DNA of 64,000 nt from Ampullaceana balthica (lineage: Eukaryota; Mollusca; Gastropoda; Lymnaeidae), in assembly GCA_944989445.1 (NCBI GenBank), contig CALYLW010000014.1, forward strand, positions 3,944,970-4,008,969. Direction: 5' to 3'. A program made the translations under genes and the position numbers. Of this stretch, positions 24,146 to 36,214 are shown piece by piece. Each line of letters opens with the position of its first letter. Position 1 is the first letter of the stretch. The notes below the pieces were generated by a model. That model ran no database searches. It was not told the origin of the DNA and saw only the letters and a list, made by a program, of their open reading frames with translations.

Positions 24146-24463
24146 TACAGAAGATTATTGCGTCCTACGCTTATCTATGATTTTTGTTTAGTCCAGCATT
24201 TTATTAGAGATTTAAATGTTGATAAAGTGTCGGTTTTCGTGGTTTCTTCAGGCAACCCATTCCACGCCTGAATTCCGGACGGGAAGAACGAAAATGTGTA
24301 TGTGTTTGTTCGTGCATAAGGAATAAGAAAGGTGTTTTTATCCTTATGTCTATCTGAGGGTTGTATTAAGTTATCCTTGTGTTGTATTTCTAAATTAGAA
24401 TTAATTTCTGTATGTATGATTACTACTTTACAATTGGTTCTTCTGTCCTCTAGTGTTTCAAGG
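24146..24463 (-). mobile_element. LINE-1 3' fragment lacking its own tail
   Basis: It begins within the shared LINE/SINE segment (TACAGAAGATTATTGCGTCC) and runs to about LINE-1 position 2745. The RT C-terminus (LETLEDRRT, then HKDKNTFLIPYARTNTY) is readable on the minus strand. The left GATAA tail is replaced by SINE-1. The right side is cut by a hAT-F terminus. Confidence 0.9.
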
Positions 24464-24594
24464 CAGTGGCGTAGCGAGGGGGGCAGGGGGGGGGAGAATG
24501 CCCCGGGCTGCACTTTGCCAGGGGTGGCAAATTCCTAGTAGTTTTTATAAAGTTTCTAGCAACCAAAAATGTATAATAAAGTTGAGATGGTATA
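24464..24594. mobile_element. hAT-F terminus
   Basis: Starts CAGTGGCGTAGCGAGGGGGG, followed by AATGCCCCGGGC and a GGTGGCAAATTCC-like word. A second copy of this end is at 33452. The opposite end was not found, so this is a fragment. Confidence 0.65.
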
Positions 24595-25119
24595 GCGAGT
24601 AACCAGTGATATGGAACGGCTTCCCCTTAAGGAGCGTTTCTTGGAACAGTGCTACATCCACCTTCCGTATTTTGGTTACTTGGTGTGCCTTATGCCACAG
24701 ACATTCAACTGTAAAACTACCAGGGCTTGCTCAGGATGGCCCTTCGCACTCATACAAGGACGGCCAGTCACCGATTGACCGCTTGGACATGGCCTGTCGT
24801 TCGTCACCATGCCTCTAAGAGGGGAGGGGGTAGCCAACCGACCCGACGTACCACCATCCGCCGAGAAGGGGTTTAGAAGGTCCATTCCGGGACCTGCTTT
24901 TTTCGATATATGAACCATAGAATAGAGAGGGGGTAGGCAGAAATCTTCAACCCATTGAGGGCGGTCCGTGTGCGTTCCGCCCCTTGCCCAGAGGGTCTTC
25001 CTGTCTTCGGCGTTCCTAGCCGGGCACTGTTGGGTATGGGCCTGCTCCCACACCCAGCACCGGGCCTCTCGATGAGGCCATGTCCGTCCCTCCAGTTGTC
25101 CGGAGGGACAAAAGCCCAC
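24595..25119 (-). pseudogene. LINE-3 N-terminal fragment (start of endonuclease)
   Basis: Minus-strand reading gives ALVVLQLNVCGIRHTK, the first strand of an EEP endonuclease (LQxNxxGIRxKK), and a frameshifted continuation with ALFQET-like sequence and a HITGY-like motif. The upstream 130 codons have no clear domain. GC content is higher than the surroundings. It is a 5' part of a jockey-like LINE; RT is absent. Confidence 0.6.
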
Positions 25120-25562
25120 TAACTTGTCCTTGTATGATAAATACGTAATATTAAACTTTCTTAAATGTACACAAAGTATTTTATAATAGGGGTTATTTTT
25201 ATTTTTTTAAATTTAAATATATATATATATTTTTTTTTGCAAAAGCCCAAGTAACTTATCCTTGTATGATAAATACGAAATATTCCTGAAATGTACACAA
25301 AGTATGTATATAATATTTTTTTACAGTGCTATAATCACCACACGATTTTTAAAGTTATTTTAGAAAGCAGCGCACCAAATTACTGCACCAAAAAATAACT
25401 CTTTGAGTCAGTCAGGACTGTTTACAACACAAATGCTGACGTCATAGGTTCGTGCGTTGTTTGGTTAATGTTAATCTGGAAACCAAAAGGATTATGATTT
25501 AGCGTAAGGTCACAGTCAGCGATAATTGAGCGTAAATATATTATTAATTTATCATACAAGGA
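25120..25562. other. AT-rich sequence with a short direct repeat
   Basis: A block with CCTTGTATGATAAATACG and TGTACACAAAGTAT appears at about 25128-25185 and 25258-25305. A reverse form is at about 9885-9930 inside hAT-A1. Confidence 0.45.
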
Positions 25563-25565
25563 TAA

Positions 25566-27272
25566 GGGGCCGTCCACAAATGACGTCACGCGATTTTGGC
25601 CGATTTTTGACCCTCCTCCCCACCCCTCGTCACGCGTCGTTACAAAAAGTTAGACCCCCCCCCTCTAAAAATACGTCACAAAGCTTTGACCCCCCCCCCA
25701 AAGAAAAAAACAACTTATTTTCTATTTGGAAATAATTATGTTTCAAATCACTTTTATTGTCATTTAAGTATTTATAATTTATTTAGTGAAGGTCTACATC
25801 TACATTGTAATATCGTAACCCACGTGAAGCATTTTTTAAAAACTTTTAACCGGCCTTCAGAAAACGAAATGTGTTAACATCCTTAGATTATATTTTATTT
25901 TAATGCATACAAATTAAACATTGACTATTGATCATCAAGGTTAACGTCTTTGTTTGGAAAAAAAAATTATTTAAAAATAATATTTTTAAAATGTATTTTT
26001 TTAAAAATCCCTCAATTGATTGACGGGCATCCCGTAAGAAAGAGGTCGGCGAACAGGGGTAAATTACCTCATCTGGGGTCAAACGGGAATTCTTGGGGGT
26101 AATGCAGACTCAGTTTGGGACATATAACATCCACTAAAATCCACTAGATATAATCAAATACGTCATGTATAAGTGTACGCTTGGAACATATGCCCATTAT
26201 TGAACCGGTTACTTCCAGAAAATGCATTTTAAAAAATGTGACAACTATGTAGATATCTTACCTACATACTATACAAATACACCTAAATCCACCCTACTTT
26301 CATTTATATTGACACGAGTGACAATAATCTTAATCCACATGACTTGAGTATCAAGTATCCTTCTGTGATATTTAAAATTAATGCCTTTAAAACTGAGCTA
26401 AGAATAAAAGTTATTTTGTGCTCCTCTCGAATTGCTATGTCAAGAATTTGATGCATTCAATAAAGTTAATGAATACTTGACTAATTTTAAATGGGCTCAT
26501 TTATCATTATATCTAGAATGGCCAGAGGCGTTTGACCAAAAACCAATCGAACAATTATATCAAAAACGTTTATAATTCTATCAATAGATCCCCCCCCCCT
26601 TTTTTTTAAAGAAATATGATATTCCGTGTTGTTTTGACTTAAAATACCTACACATAATCATATTCAGATCCTTTTTAGACACTTGTCATGCTTGTAAAAC
26701 TCACCAGTAGCATTTTCGGGTTGGGGGGGGGGCTAACGACGCTCCCCTAAATCCCCGAGTCATGTAAGCAGGTCCTAGAGTCTGGGGGTTGGGGCGGGGG
26801 GGGGGTTAACGCACACATAAACTTGTATATTTTGGGGTAACGGGCAAAAATGTTCGCCGACTCCTGCCGCAATAGAACCAACCAAACTGAGCTGCGGTTA
26901 CATCACAAATGCATTGATGTCAACATCAAACGACGCAATTTCATGCGTTATCTTGTGGGTTCTCAAACTTAAGGATTATAATTAGATTTAATGTTTGTGT
27001 CTTGATAGCTTACGCCAACCAGCGTCTGATGGCCTACCGACCGGCACATTGAGAAGCACTGATTAAAAATAATAATAATAATAATAATTTCAATTTAGTC
27101 ATTAAATAAATTGTAAGCAACCAAATATTTCAGTGGAAGTTTTATTTAAAGTTACCATTTTGATGTGACGTCACATTTCTTCAACACCCCCTCCCTCCCC
27201 CTCGTCATGCATCGTCACAAAAGTGTGACCCCCCTCCCCCCTAGGTGCGTGACGTCATTTATGGACGGCCCC
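25566..27272. mobile_element. MITE-P/hAT-D composite, inverted copy
   Basis: Ends GGGGCCGTCC and GGACGGCCCC; left flank TAA, right flank TAG (one change). hAT-D sequence (about 25849-27061) reads as the reverse complement of 14640-15830 and ends TTGAGAAGCACTG at 27061. The hAT-D part lacks its far end. Confidence 0.75.
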
Positions 27273-27275
27273 TAG

Positions 27276-27618
27276 GTTACTTGGGCTTTTGACAGGTGGG
27301 CGCCGCAGCACACACTTGTTTTATTATAATTTATAATTATAATACTTTACAATAATAATATTTAAATTTGGTTTGGTTTGGCTTTGCAGCACAAAGCAGT
27401 GGCCCTTTTTACGAGTGCATTAAAAATATTTCATAAGAATTGTCACACGATGCCTAGGATTTTCTTTTATTTTTTTTAATTTTTTTAATTCTTTATTTTT
27501 TAAATTATTTTTTACATGTGTCAATGAAATTGAGAATTTCGTTATGTTGCGATTCATTACTCATTCAATTAGAAAATAATTATGTAATTAGTGAGTGAAT
27601 TTTATTTGGAAATCGAGC
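27276..27618. other. AT-rich spacer
   Basis: No supported feature beyond T-rich runs. Confidence 0.4.
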
Positions 27619-28529
27619 TTAGTTCTTTTAATAACCTTGCAGGCAATTCATCTGGGCCAGTGGCTTTGTTTATTTTTAAGTTTTTTAGGAGTGAATGTAT
27701 ACCTATCTCGTCTACAGTTATGTTACCTATTTCTTCCATTTTATTTTTAAATTTATTGAAACTTCCTTGTCGCCTGAGGCAGAGAATGATGCTGCAAAGT
27801 ATGTGTTAAGGATATTAGCTTTAGTCTCATTATCATTATAGGTTTTATCATTTTAGCCTTTTAGTGTGGCTATTCCTGTAGGTTCCATTTTTTAAAAGAT
27901 TTGATAAAGGACCATACGTTTTTATTGTTATCTTTATAAATTAAATTGTTTATATATTCATTTTGGAGGTTTCGACTAAGTTTTTGTGTCAAGTGTTTAA
28001 TCTTTAAGTACTTTTTGTGTATCCTTTTTGAATTGGTAGCCTTAAATTTCTTAAATAAGTTCTCTTTTTGTTTGCATAGCTTTTAAATTTAAAATTGAAC
28101 CAGCATTTGTTAATTTTATTTGATGTTAATTTTGTTGGAACATTCTCATCCATAATAGTTTTTAGATTTGTTTTTATATCTTTCCAAATTTCCTCTACTG
28201 GGCTATTTGTAATTAAATTTACTTAGGAAATTTTGTTGGAAGTTAGCCGCTGATTGGTGTAGTTTTCTGGAATTATATTTATTCCAAAGATATACTATTC
28301 TTCTAGGAATCTTATTAATTTTAATTTTTATTGTATTGGTGACCCTAAAAATATCATGGTCGGACAGTCCAGGAATTATTTTATAGTCTAACACTAGTCC
28401 TGGTCTAATTGTTAGGAATAAATCGAGTGTTTTATTTCTCCTTGTTTTTTATTTACTATCTGTTTTAGGTTTAATTTGTTTATAGTGTTTATAAAGTGTT
28501 CGTTAATGTCTTTATTAGTTTGATAGAAT
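27619..28529 (-). mobile_element. LINE-1 internal fragment (inverted)
   Basis: Corresponds to about LINE-1 nucleotides 715-1610: the endonuclease C-terminal half through the start of RT. LDYKIIPGLSDHDI is readable on the minus strand. Several indels and stops; both LINE ends are missing. Confidence 0.9.
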
Positions 28530-29324
28530 ATCAGCAATTTCCTTTCTGCTCTAGACCTAACGGGTTAGGAAAACACACTTTCAACCCACGAACAGAACAA
28601 AAGTGAAAATGTGTTACATAGTGTAGATAATAGGGTTTTCCCGCTTTGTGAATGCTAATGTTAGACTGTTTCGCGGTGCGTGCACATTATATTGACCATT
28701 GATGCAGTGTTAGGGGATATGGCGTCAAAGAGAAAATTTTGCCATATTGAGCCATTGATAGCTATTGCTTTTTTGTAGTTTGAACAGAGGCGTCACCAGG
28801 GTTGGTGTCACCCGGGGCGGTAGCTCTTGGTATCACCCCCCCCCCAACGACTTTCTCCATAAATCTCCTCGAGTCTGCCAAATACCGGGAACACACAGAT
28901 TCTTTCGTAACGTTTGAAAATATAGATCAAATGTTTGTTACAAAAGCATTAGGAGAAAAGCTAAATTTAAAGTCGATAGGTAAAATATTGTAACATTTAA
29001 AAACGAAGAACTAAATAGAAAAATTGTTAATTTTAAATTTTTATTTTAACATAAAATTATTAATTTTAAGTAATACGGTTAAATAACTGTAATAAATCTA
29101 TTTTCCAATTTCACAAACTTGCATCTACATTGCGTTTCATAAAAATTTACAACAATTACATTACATTACCAAAATTAGATTATATTACCAACGATTACAA
29201 TTTACAGTACAACTTCAAATGAGGTAAGATTGTAACCGTTCTGTTTTGGGTTTTCAAATCAGCAACTATTAGAATAATATGTAAAAATTAAAAATACAAT
29301 GTCATTAAATATATTTTTAAAAAA

Positions 29325-30020
29325 TCAGAATTTAGCTTTTCTGGCCTTTAAAACTGAAAACTTGTTAATTACGTCATCGAAATCTATTTCTTGTGCCGAA
29401 TCACTCTCAATGGATAACATGGCAAGATCAGAAAGCCTTGACTGTCCCATTGTAGATCGCAAATAATTCTTTATAAGTATAAGCTTTAGCTATGAAAAAC
29501 TCCTTTCACATGAAGCCGCAGACACCCAGATTGTAACAAATTATCGTAAACTCAATGCGAAATAGGGGAGAGATTATATGAAGTCCCATTCAGCTACGAA
29601 TTTCAAAACGTCAAGTACGGACCAGTCTTCAGCCTCTTTGAGATCGATCTCTGCTGCCCTCAGGTGCCTTCTCAGTCTCAGCCTTGGTATTTCTAATAAA
29701 AGCTCTTCCTCTGACAACTCATCATAGAAAGTGGACAACCTTGGAATGGACTTTAGTAATTCTTCTTCAGTGGTAGATATCAAGCTTTTGGCTTGAACAG
29801 CCTCAAACATGGTTGCTACTTCCTTGATAGCACTTGATCTGATCTGGAGTTCAGAATGGAAACGATCAATACACTCAAACATCGACCTTTTGTTTTCTTC
29901 TTGCAGAGTTAGTCCAGCATCTCTTGTTTTCTCACCTGTCACCATTTTCTTCAACCTGGGTCTGTTCTCTACTGAAACTCCAAGTTGTTCTGATTTTAAA
30001 AGCGCTGGGATATTGTCCAT
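29325..30020 (-). pseudogene. hAT-A transposase C-terminal half (ZMYM1-like)
   Basis: A single minus-strand frame runs 232 codons with three internal stops, the first (TAA) at 29574-29576. It ends with the hAT dimerisation block: ASCERSFS, then NYLRSTMGQSRLSDLAMLSI, then EIDFDDVINKFSVLKARK. Upstream is an acidic helical stretch (EEELLLEIPRLRLRRHL). This matches the C-terminus of transposases behind ZMYM1-type (TTF-type) genes. Because the stops are simple substitutions in one frame, the copy decayed without frameshifts in this part. Confidence 0.85.
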
Positions 30021-31532
30021 GTTTCAATCTATCATAGCACAAATTGTTAAAGGTGTAACGTTGAGCTTTGTATTTGTTTAATAATAAAGCTCAAATCTAT
30101 TGTTTTCATTACACGATTCGTTTGTTTTTAAATCCCTTATATTAACTTCACCGCCGTCTCTCTCTGTCATTCGTCGTCGGGCGGGAAATTAAAAGTATAA
30201 AATGACCCACTTTCCGTGATGCCATCGAGCTGAAATTTGGCACTCGGACCCGTGTCACCTAACAATGCATCGTATCAAAATTTCAGATCGATCGAACAAA
30301 CCGTGATTAAATAAATGCATTTTTAGTTTATCTATATACAAATATATGTAGAAGTCGCTATTGTCTACATTTTACGGGTCACTTGACTTCACGCCAGCCA
30401 TCGGTGAACATATCTCGTGTTTTAACCAGGTGTACCGGCGTGCTTTTGTTTACATTTTAAGTGTCACGCTGAGCTCGGTCCAGCGATCGGTGACCAGACC
30501 TTTCCCCTCTCCCCCCCCCGGGTTATAAATCAAAGGTGAGTTAAGACAGATTCAGTCTGTAAATGTTTGTCGCGTTTGAACATAATCAATACTGTTAGTT
30601 ATGTCTCATATATAAGGGATTTATAGTCAAAAACTTTGTTTTTACTGGTTTGTTTTATTTTAAAATTTCATTCATTTCATCGTGCGCTCTTTAATGACAT
30701 GCATGTGCCAAAATTTATTATTTAAAGAAGGACAATGTTCCCGACATTCACTCCCCTAGAATAATGTTCTATGTGATGTTTGATAGACAGACCTATATTG
30801 AGTTAGGCCCTTGTTATTTTGTTCTACCTACAAAATTGTCTCATGATACACTTTTCACAATTTGTGCTATGATAGATTGAAATATGGACAGTATCCCAGA
30901 GGCAATAATTCATTTTTGTCAAAAACGCAACTTAGAACATTGTTATTCTAGGGGGCGAATGTCAAACAAGCCTTAAATTGAAAAAAGTTAATTAATTAAT
31001 TGAATGCCCTTTTTTAAAGTTTAAGTCTTGTGTGTCAAACTTTAAAAGAACATTAAATTTTCTAAAATTCGTCTAACTTTTGAATGTGTCCAATATTTAA
31101 GTGTCATTTGGCTTACTTTTGTAACTTTCTTTCAAAATTAGTCAATTATTATTAAAGAATTATTTAACCAGGAAAAGGTATAATGTTTCATTTTGACTCA
31201 AAAATAATTCGAGAAAATTCTCACGATCCTTCTTTGTTTTAACAAATATTAAATAAAGGTTTCAACTGGTTTACTTTGCTGCTCCAAGAATTTGGAATCA
31301 TGAATTTTAGACAAAATACTTGAATTTAATAGATTATATATTCAGTAATATGCTTAAGACCAGACGGTTTTCAACGTTAAAAATTCGTCGCTGCAGGTGC
31401 GGTTCTGATCGCGTCGTTCAAAATCAACTTTACTTCGGCTGCCGAACGTACGCATCACGCGATCTATCAGTGAAAATAGTTTGAAACGAAATCGAAAAGA
31501 CTGAAATCATTTTTTGTGAAATTAATTTAGTG

Positions 31533-31887
31533 CTTATCTTATCTTATCTGTTTACAGACGCTCCTTCTATACAGAAGATTATTGCGTCCTACGCTTATCT
31601 ATGGTTTGTGTTTAGTCCTGCATTTTTATTAGAGATTTAAATGTTGATAAAGTGTTGGTTTTCCTGGATTCTTCAGGCAACCCATTCCACGCCCGAATTC
31701 CGGACGGGAAGAAGGAAAACTTGTATGTGTTTGTTCTTGCATACGGAATAAGAAAGGTGTTTTTATCCTTATGTCTATCTGAGGGTTGTATTAAGTTATC
31801 TTTGTGTTGTATTTCTAAATTAGAATTAATTGCTTTATGTATGATTACTACTTTGCTCTTGGTTCTTCTATCCTCTAGTGTTTCAAG
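31533..31887 (-). mobile_element. LINE-1 3' fragment in hAT-A2
   Basis: Full GATAA tail and the last 320 bp or so of LINE-1, 5' truncated at GTGTTTCAAG. AGTGCT occurs on both sides and may be a short target duplication. The tail is nearly identical to that at 8586, suggesting a recent insertion. Confidence 0.93.
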
Positions 31888-32686
31888 TGCTAAAGGTTAT
31901 TTTAAACAGTACTTATACTCAAGAAAAATACGAAAATCATGTTTCTTAGAATACATTACATTAACATAGATATGCATGTTTAATAATTATAAATTAAAAA
32001 AAAATAACTAAAACACGTTAAATACCTTATTTTCCTATAAATTTTGAAGAAAAATCGTATCCCCAAGAAAAATACGAAAATCATGTTTCTTAGAGTACAT
32101 TACATTAACATAGATATGCATGTTTAATAATTATAAATAAAAAAAATAACTCAAACACGTTAAATACCTTATTTTCCTATAAAAAAAAATTTTATATTAT
32201 TTTTTGAAGAAAAATCGTAACTCAGTTGTCTTGGAGGAAGTAGTGAGTTGGGATTGGTCTCACAGGCTGACTCCGTGTGTCGGTATGTCAAAGCCCAGTA
32301 TGTTGGATTTTCTTCTAAAACAAAAGACACCGCTCCTTTTATGTCCAGCCTTTTTTTAAATTGTGCTGCTTTTTCTTTCCTTTTTTTCTAATTAGTTTTA
32401 TGGTAGCTTGTGGAGACGTTTTATTATTGCCTGTTAACTGATATTTTATTTTATTAATAAGTTTTCGGTTTAAACGTACTTCATTGTATTTCTAAATTTC
32501 ATTCTAGATGAAAAAAATGTGTCTTCTTTTTTTTTCTGACATAAAATCGTTCACAGTAAATTTTAGGCTTGGGTGTCATCCCCTGATGGGTGTCACCCAG
32601 GGCGGCCCTCCCCCGCACCCCCCTAGTGACGCCACTGATAATAGTAGTTTATCCGCTTTATTGAGAAAATTCGTTTAGGTCAGGCC

Positions 32687-32858
32687 CAGTGCTGGATTTT
32701 CCTATTTGTTAAACAAGCTATAGCTGAGGGCTCCCGCCTTCTTGGGGGCCCCCGGAATTTTTTGTTCATATTTGGCATTGAGATAGAGCATCTGGACTTC
32801 AAAAGGGCCCCCATATCTCAAATAGCTTAGGGTCCCATCAAGTCTAAATTCGGCCCTG
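32687..32858. mobile_element. 172-bp hAT MITE, third copy
   Basis: Ends CAGTGCTGGATTTT and AAATTCGGCCCTG, internal GGGGGCCCCC. Flanks GTCAGGCC and GTTAGGTT differ by three C/T changes, compatible with a decayed duplication. Same family as 20021-20184 and 21695-21858. Confidence 0.7.
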
Positions 32859-33451
32859 GTTAGGTTACTTCTGATTCAAGGGTGTCGTCCCTTTGAACAT
32901 ACTAGGACAAGGCTTTGTTCCATTGTTTAAGATATTGATGTCAGCGTGCTTTTTAGCTAACCTTTCACAATAATGAGTTAATAGACTCCACAGAAGAAAC
33001 ACACAAAAAAATGGTTTGTGTAGTCATTTAGAGATGAATGAATGGTTGCAAGGCCAGAATTTTAAGGCGTGGCTGCAAGGCATTTTAAAGAACATAGTTA
33101 TTGTAAATTTTGTGTTACTTGCCAAAACGCCACCAAATAAATGTTACTACCTTATAAAAACACCGCAAAGCAGATGATATTTTTTGAAAAACCCAAAAGG
33201 AGAGTGTACATTGATAAATATCTGAAGAATCAAGCGAATCAAATAAAATAGAAGACGCAGAGCATCACATTGCGAATTTCCTTGGTGTTTTTAGGCGAGC
33301 TTTCCCCGATAGCAACATTTTCAGTCAAATAAATTTCAAAAGAAACAAAGTTATGATATGTCATTCAACATGTAATTGCGCACCAGGAAAAAATAGAGAT
33401 TAATGGGGTATGGAGAAACCAGAAATTTTCGGGTTTTATTGACAAGAGTAC
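32859..33451. other. Unassigned sequence
   Basis: No supported gene or terminal repeat. Confidence 0.4.
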
Positions 33452-34106
33452 TCAGTGGCGTAGCGAGGGGGGCGGGCACGGGGGCAAATGCCCCGGGCGG
33501 CACTTTGCCAAGGGCGGCAAATTCCTAGTCGTTAATTAGTTTCTAAAAGAAGGAGGATTTTTTAAAATCTAAATTAAAGAAAAGCCAAATAAGAAATTAA
33601 TAAAAGAAATAAAGGAACTATCCAAAAGCATGTGAACGTTTTAACTGTCAAAACTCCAAAATCCTTATTGGATATTAATTCTTCTGATACAAATACTACT
33701 GTAATAAAAAACTAGAGGCTAAATTCGTATGAGAACGTGACACTGATGTGGTGATAAATTCATTGATTGTTAAAATTTTACTGCCGCCCCTGTTGTAAAA
33801 TTGGGGGGGGGCAAATTACTCGTGGTTAATTAGCTAATTGTTAAAACGTGAAAATAAATTTTATTAAAACAAAAGAAAAGCCAAGATAAAAAAATTAACG
33901 AAATGAAGAAGTATCTTAAAATACGAGAGCGCTTCTAATGCCTAAATTTCAAACTCCATTATAAATCTAAAGTCTTCTGATACTAATGTTACTGAGCTGG
34001 AAAACATAGGGGCTGACAGTATGAAAATAATGTGCTGGTATATATAATTGATTCAAGTTTGATTTTAACGTAAGTGAACTACAAAATTGTTGGCGTATTC
34101 ATATGG
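33452..34106. mobile_element. hAT-F fragment
   Basis: Starts CAGTGGCGTAGCGAGGGGGG with AAATGCCCCGGGCGGC and GGGCGGCAAATTCC words, then AT-rich sequence. A second GCCGCCCC segment near 33782 may be a nested end. No matching right end before hAT-A3. Confidence 0.6.
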
Positions 34107-34188
34107 CTTATATTCAGAGGTGTCACTAGGGTTGGTGTCTGGTGTCACCCGGGGCGGTAGCTCATGGTGTCACCCCTTCACGACTGAA

Positions 34189-34525
34189 GGGGCCGTCCAT
34201 AAATGACGTCACGCGAGGTTGCCGATTTTACCCCACCCTCCCCCAGCATCATACTTTGTCACAAAATCTTAGACCCCACCCCTTTTTTACGATATGACGT
34301 CACAAAACTTTGACACCCCTCCCCCAAGCCGTATTTTCTCAATAAAAATTAGCATGTTGCAACTTATTTTTTGTCATTTAAATATGTATTTAGGGTAAGT
34401 CTGCACTGTAATATCGTAACACGCGTGAATTCATTGAAACCGTAATTAAATAAATCGTAAACAATCAACTATTTAAGTGAAACTTTTATTTAAAGTTTCG
34501 CGTTTTTGATGTGACGTCACATGTC
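34189..34525. mobile_element. MITE-P, right end lost
   Basis: Begins GGGGCCGTCCATAAATGACG and keeps TGACGTCA words, but breaks at about 34525 into hAT-C sequence. The left flank GAA is a changed TAA. Confidence 0.75.
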
Positions 34526-34639
34526 GGATTAAAAAAGGGGGGGGGGCGGTGCTGAACGGGCAAAAGCTCCAAATAATTTAAGGGCCCCCAAACTTTTTAT
34601 GAATTATAGTGTATAATACAGATGCAGGCAGTTATGTTT

Positions 34640-35390
34640 GTACGAATCCCTGAAAATGCCTTGGACATTGGACAGTCATACGGCAATGCTGCAAATGAGT
34701 AGGAAGTATAACGGAAACCAGGCTATTCTTCGTGAGAAGTGCATTGTAGCTCATTATGTGCCGTGCACAGCTCATTCCTTTAATTTGGTTGGGAAAAGAG
34801 CAGCAGGTTGTCCTAACTGTCCTATTGCGGTCAGATTTTTTCGTCTTCTGCAAAATCTTTATACCCGACTTGTTGCATCTACTCATCTTTGACAGGTACT
34901 TCAAAAACATATGAAATTGATACATGCTAACAAAGCCTTGTCTGACACAAGATGGTCAGCCTGACATTATGCTGTAAGGTCTGTTAATAGCTCATACCAT
35001 GAGAATATCGCAGCACTGGAAGAATTAGCAACGAATGAAAATCAGCCACGTGACTGACGACTTGAAGAAGAAGGATTTCTAAAGGAAATTGAACAACTGG
35101 AAGTCGCTATTTTACTTGAAATTTGGGAAAAATTTTAGAAAGGAAGTCTCTCATTGAGTTTGTTAAAAAATAGCATTCTTAATTTTATTCCTATGAAGAC
35201 AAAGTAAAGGAAAAGTCCGTGGTAAAAACAGTGTAAACAATCTTCAATAATATCAAACAAAAAAGAAAGCGCCAGTTTGATAAAGGGACATCAACAAAAC
35301 AGTATTCTCCTGGAGAAAAAAAATTCAAGATTGAGGTATTTCTGGTAATCATTGACAAACTTTCTTAAGCCCTAAAACATTGGTTAGGTG
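34640..35390 (+). pseudogene. hAT transposase middle region (ZMYM1-like)
   Basis: Plus-strand reading YNGNQAILREKC, then VPCTAHSFNLVGKRAAGC, then FFRLLQNLYTRLVASTH matches the RNase-H-fold core of ZMYM1-type hAT transposases, in which a CxAHSLNLV motif carries catalytic-region residues. After a stop it continues with ALSDTRWSA (the conserved RW motif) and an acidic helix ending LLEIWEKF at about 35140. Stops and frameshifts break it. N- and C-termini are missing. The mirror copy is at 48960-49650. Confidence 0.8.
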
Positions 35391-35404
35391 CATATAAATA
35401 CAAC

Positions 35405-36194
35405 TATGGGAAACTAACTGGAGTATGAGTTTCCACCCAGAAAAGTGTTAAGAGTAACAAAGAAAAAGAAACAAATAAATTCAAAATATTTCATTCATGG
35501 AAAGGAACTAACCCAAACTAAAGATGCAAAATACTTAGGAGTTATAATAAATGAGAAATTATCATGGAATCCCCATGTCAATGAAGTTATTAAAAAATCA
35601 AACAAAACCTTAGGCTTTATAAAAAGAAACCTTTACAAATATAATAAAGATATAAAACTAAAATACTATCTTACTTTGGTGAGACCTGTACTAGAATATG
35701 CATCTTCTGTATGGGACCCATCCACCAAAGAAAACATTGATAAACTAGAACAAATCCAAAAAAGAGCTGCCAGATTCATTACTGGAGAATATTCAAAACT
35801 GACTAGAATAACACCATTAGTTAAATCATTAAACCTTGAAACACTAGAGGATAGAAGAACCAAGAGTAAAGTAGTAATCATACATAAAGCAATTAACTCT
35901 AATTTAGAAATACAACACAAAGATAACTTAATACAACCCTCAGATAGACATAAGGATAAAAACACCTTTCTTATTCCGTATGCAAGAACAAACTCATACA
36001 AATTTTCGTTCTTCCCGTCCTGAATTCGGGCGTGGAATGGGTTGCCTGATGAAACCAGGAAAGCCAACACTTTATCAACATTTAAAACTCTAATAAGAAT
36101 GCAGGACTAAACACAAACCATAGATAAGCGTAGGACGCAATAATCTTCTGTATAGAAGGAACGTCTGAAACAGATAAGATAAGATAAGATAAGA
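35405..36194 (+). mobile_element. LINE-1 3' fragment in hAT-A3
   Basis: Corresponds to LINE-1 from about position 2306 to the tail. A long frame at 35445-36023 encodes the RT C-terminus (KYLGVIINEKLSWNPHVNEV, LVRPVLEYASSVWDP). An early deletion and a stop near 36021 disable it. hAT-A4 shows the empty site (AAATACATCCATA), which places this insertion after the hAT-A3/A4 split. Confidence 0.93.
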
Positions 36195-36214
36195 CATCCA
36201 TGAGAAATTTGGCG

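Larger units (their letters stand above)
28785..32637 (-). mobile_element. hAT-A2 with transposase remnant
   Basis: Ends CAGAGGCGTCACCAGGG and CCTAGTGACGCCACTG with GGTGTCACC subterminal words. The flanks (AGTTTGAA; ATAATAGT) do not form an 8-bp duplication, so one side may be rearranged. No MITE-P is present here. It holds a ZMYM1-like transposase C-terminus on the minus strand and a LINE-1 tail. Sequence 30930-31400 matches 9140-10090 of hAT-A1. Confidence 0.8.

Noticed and set aside
24332..24538. 68-codon plus-strand frame over LINE-1 and hAT-F
   Set aside because: Antisense to LINE-1 coding and runs into a hAT end; similar antisense frames occur at every LINE-1 fragment.
34632..34925. 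97-codon minus-strand frame
   Set aside because: It is the shadow of the plus-strand ZMYM1-like transposase fragment.
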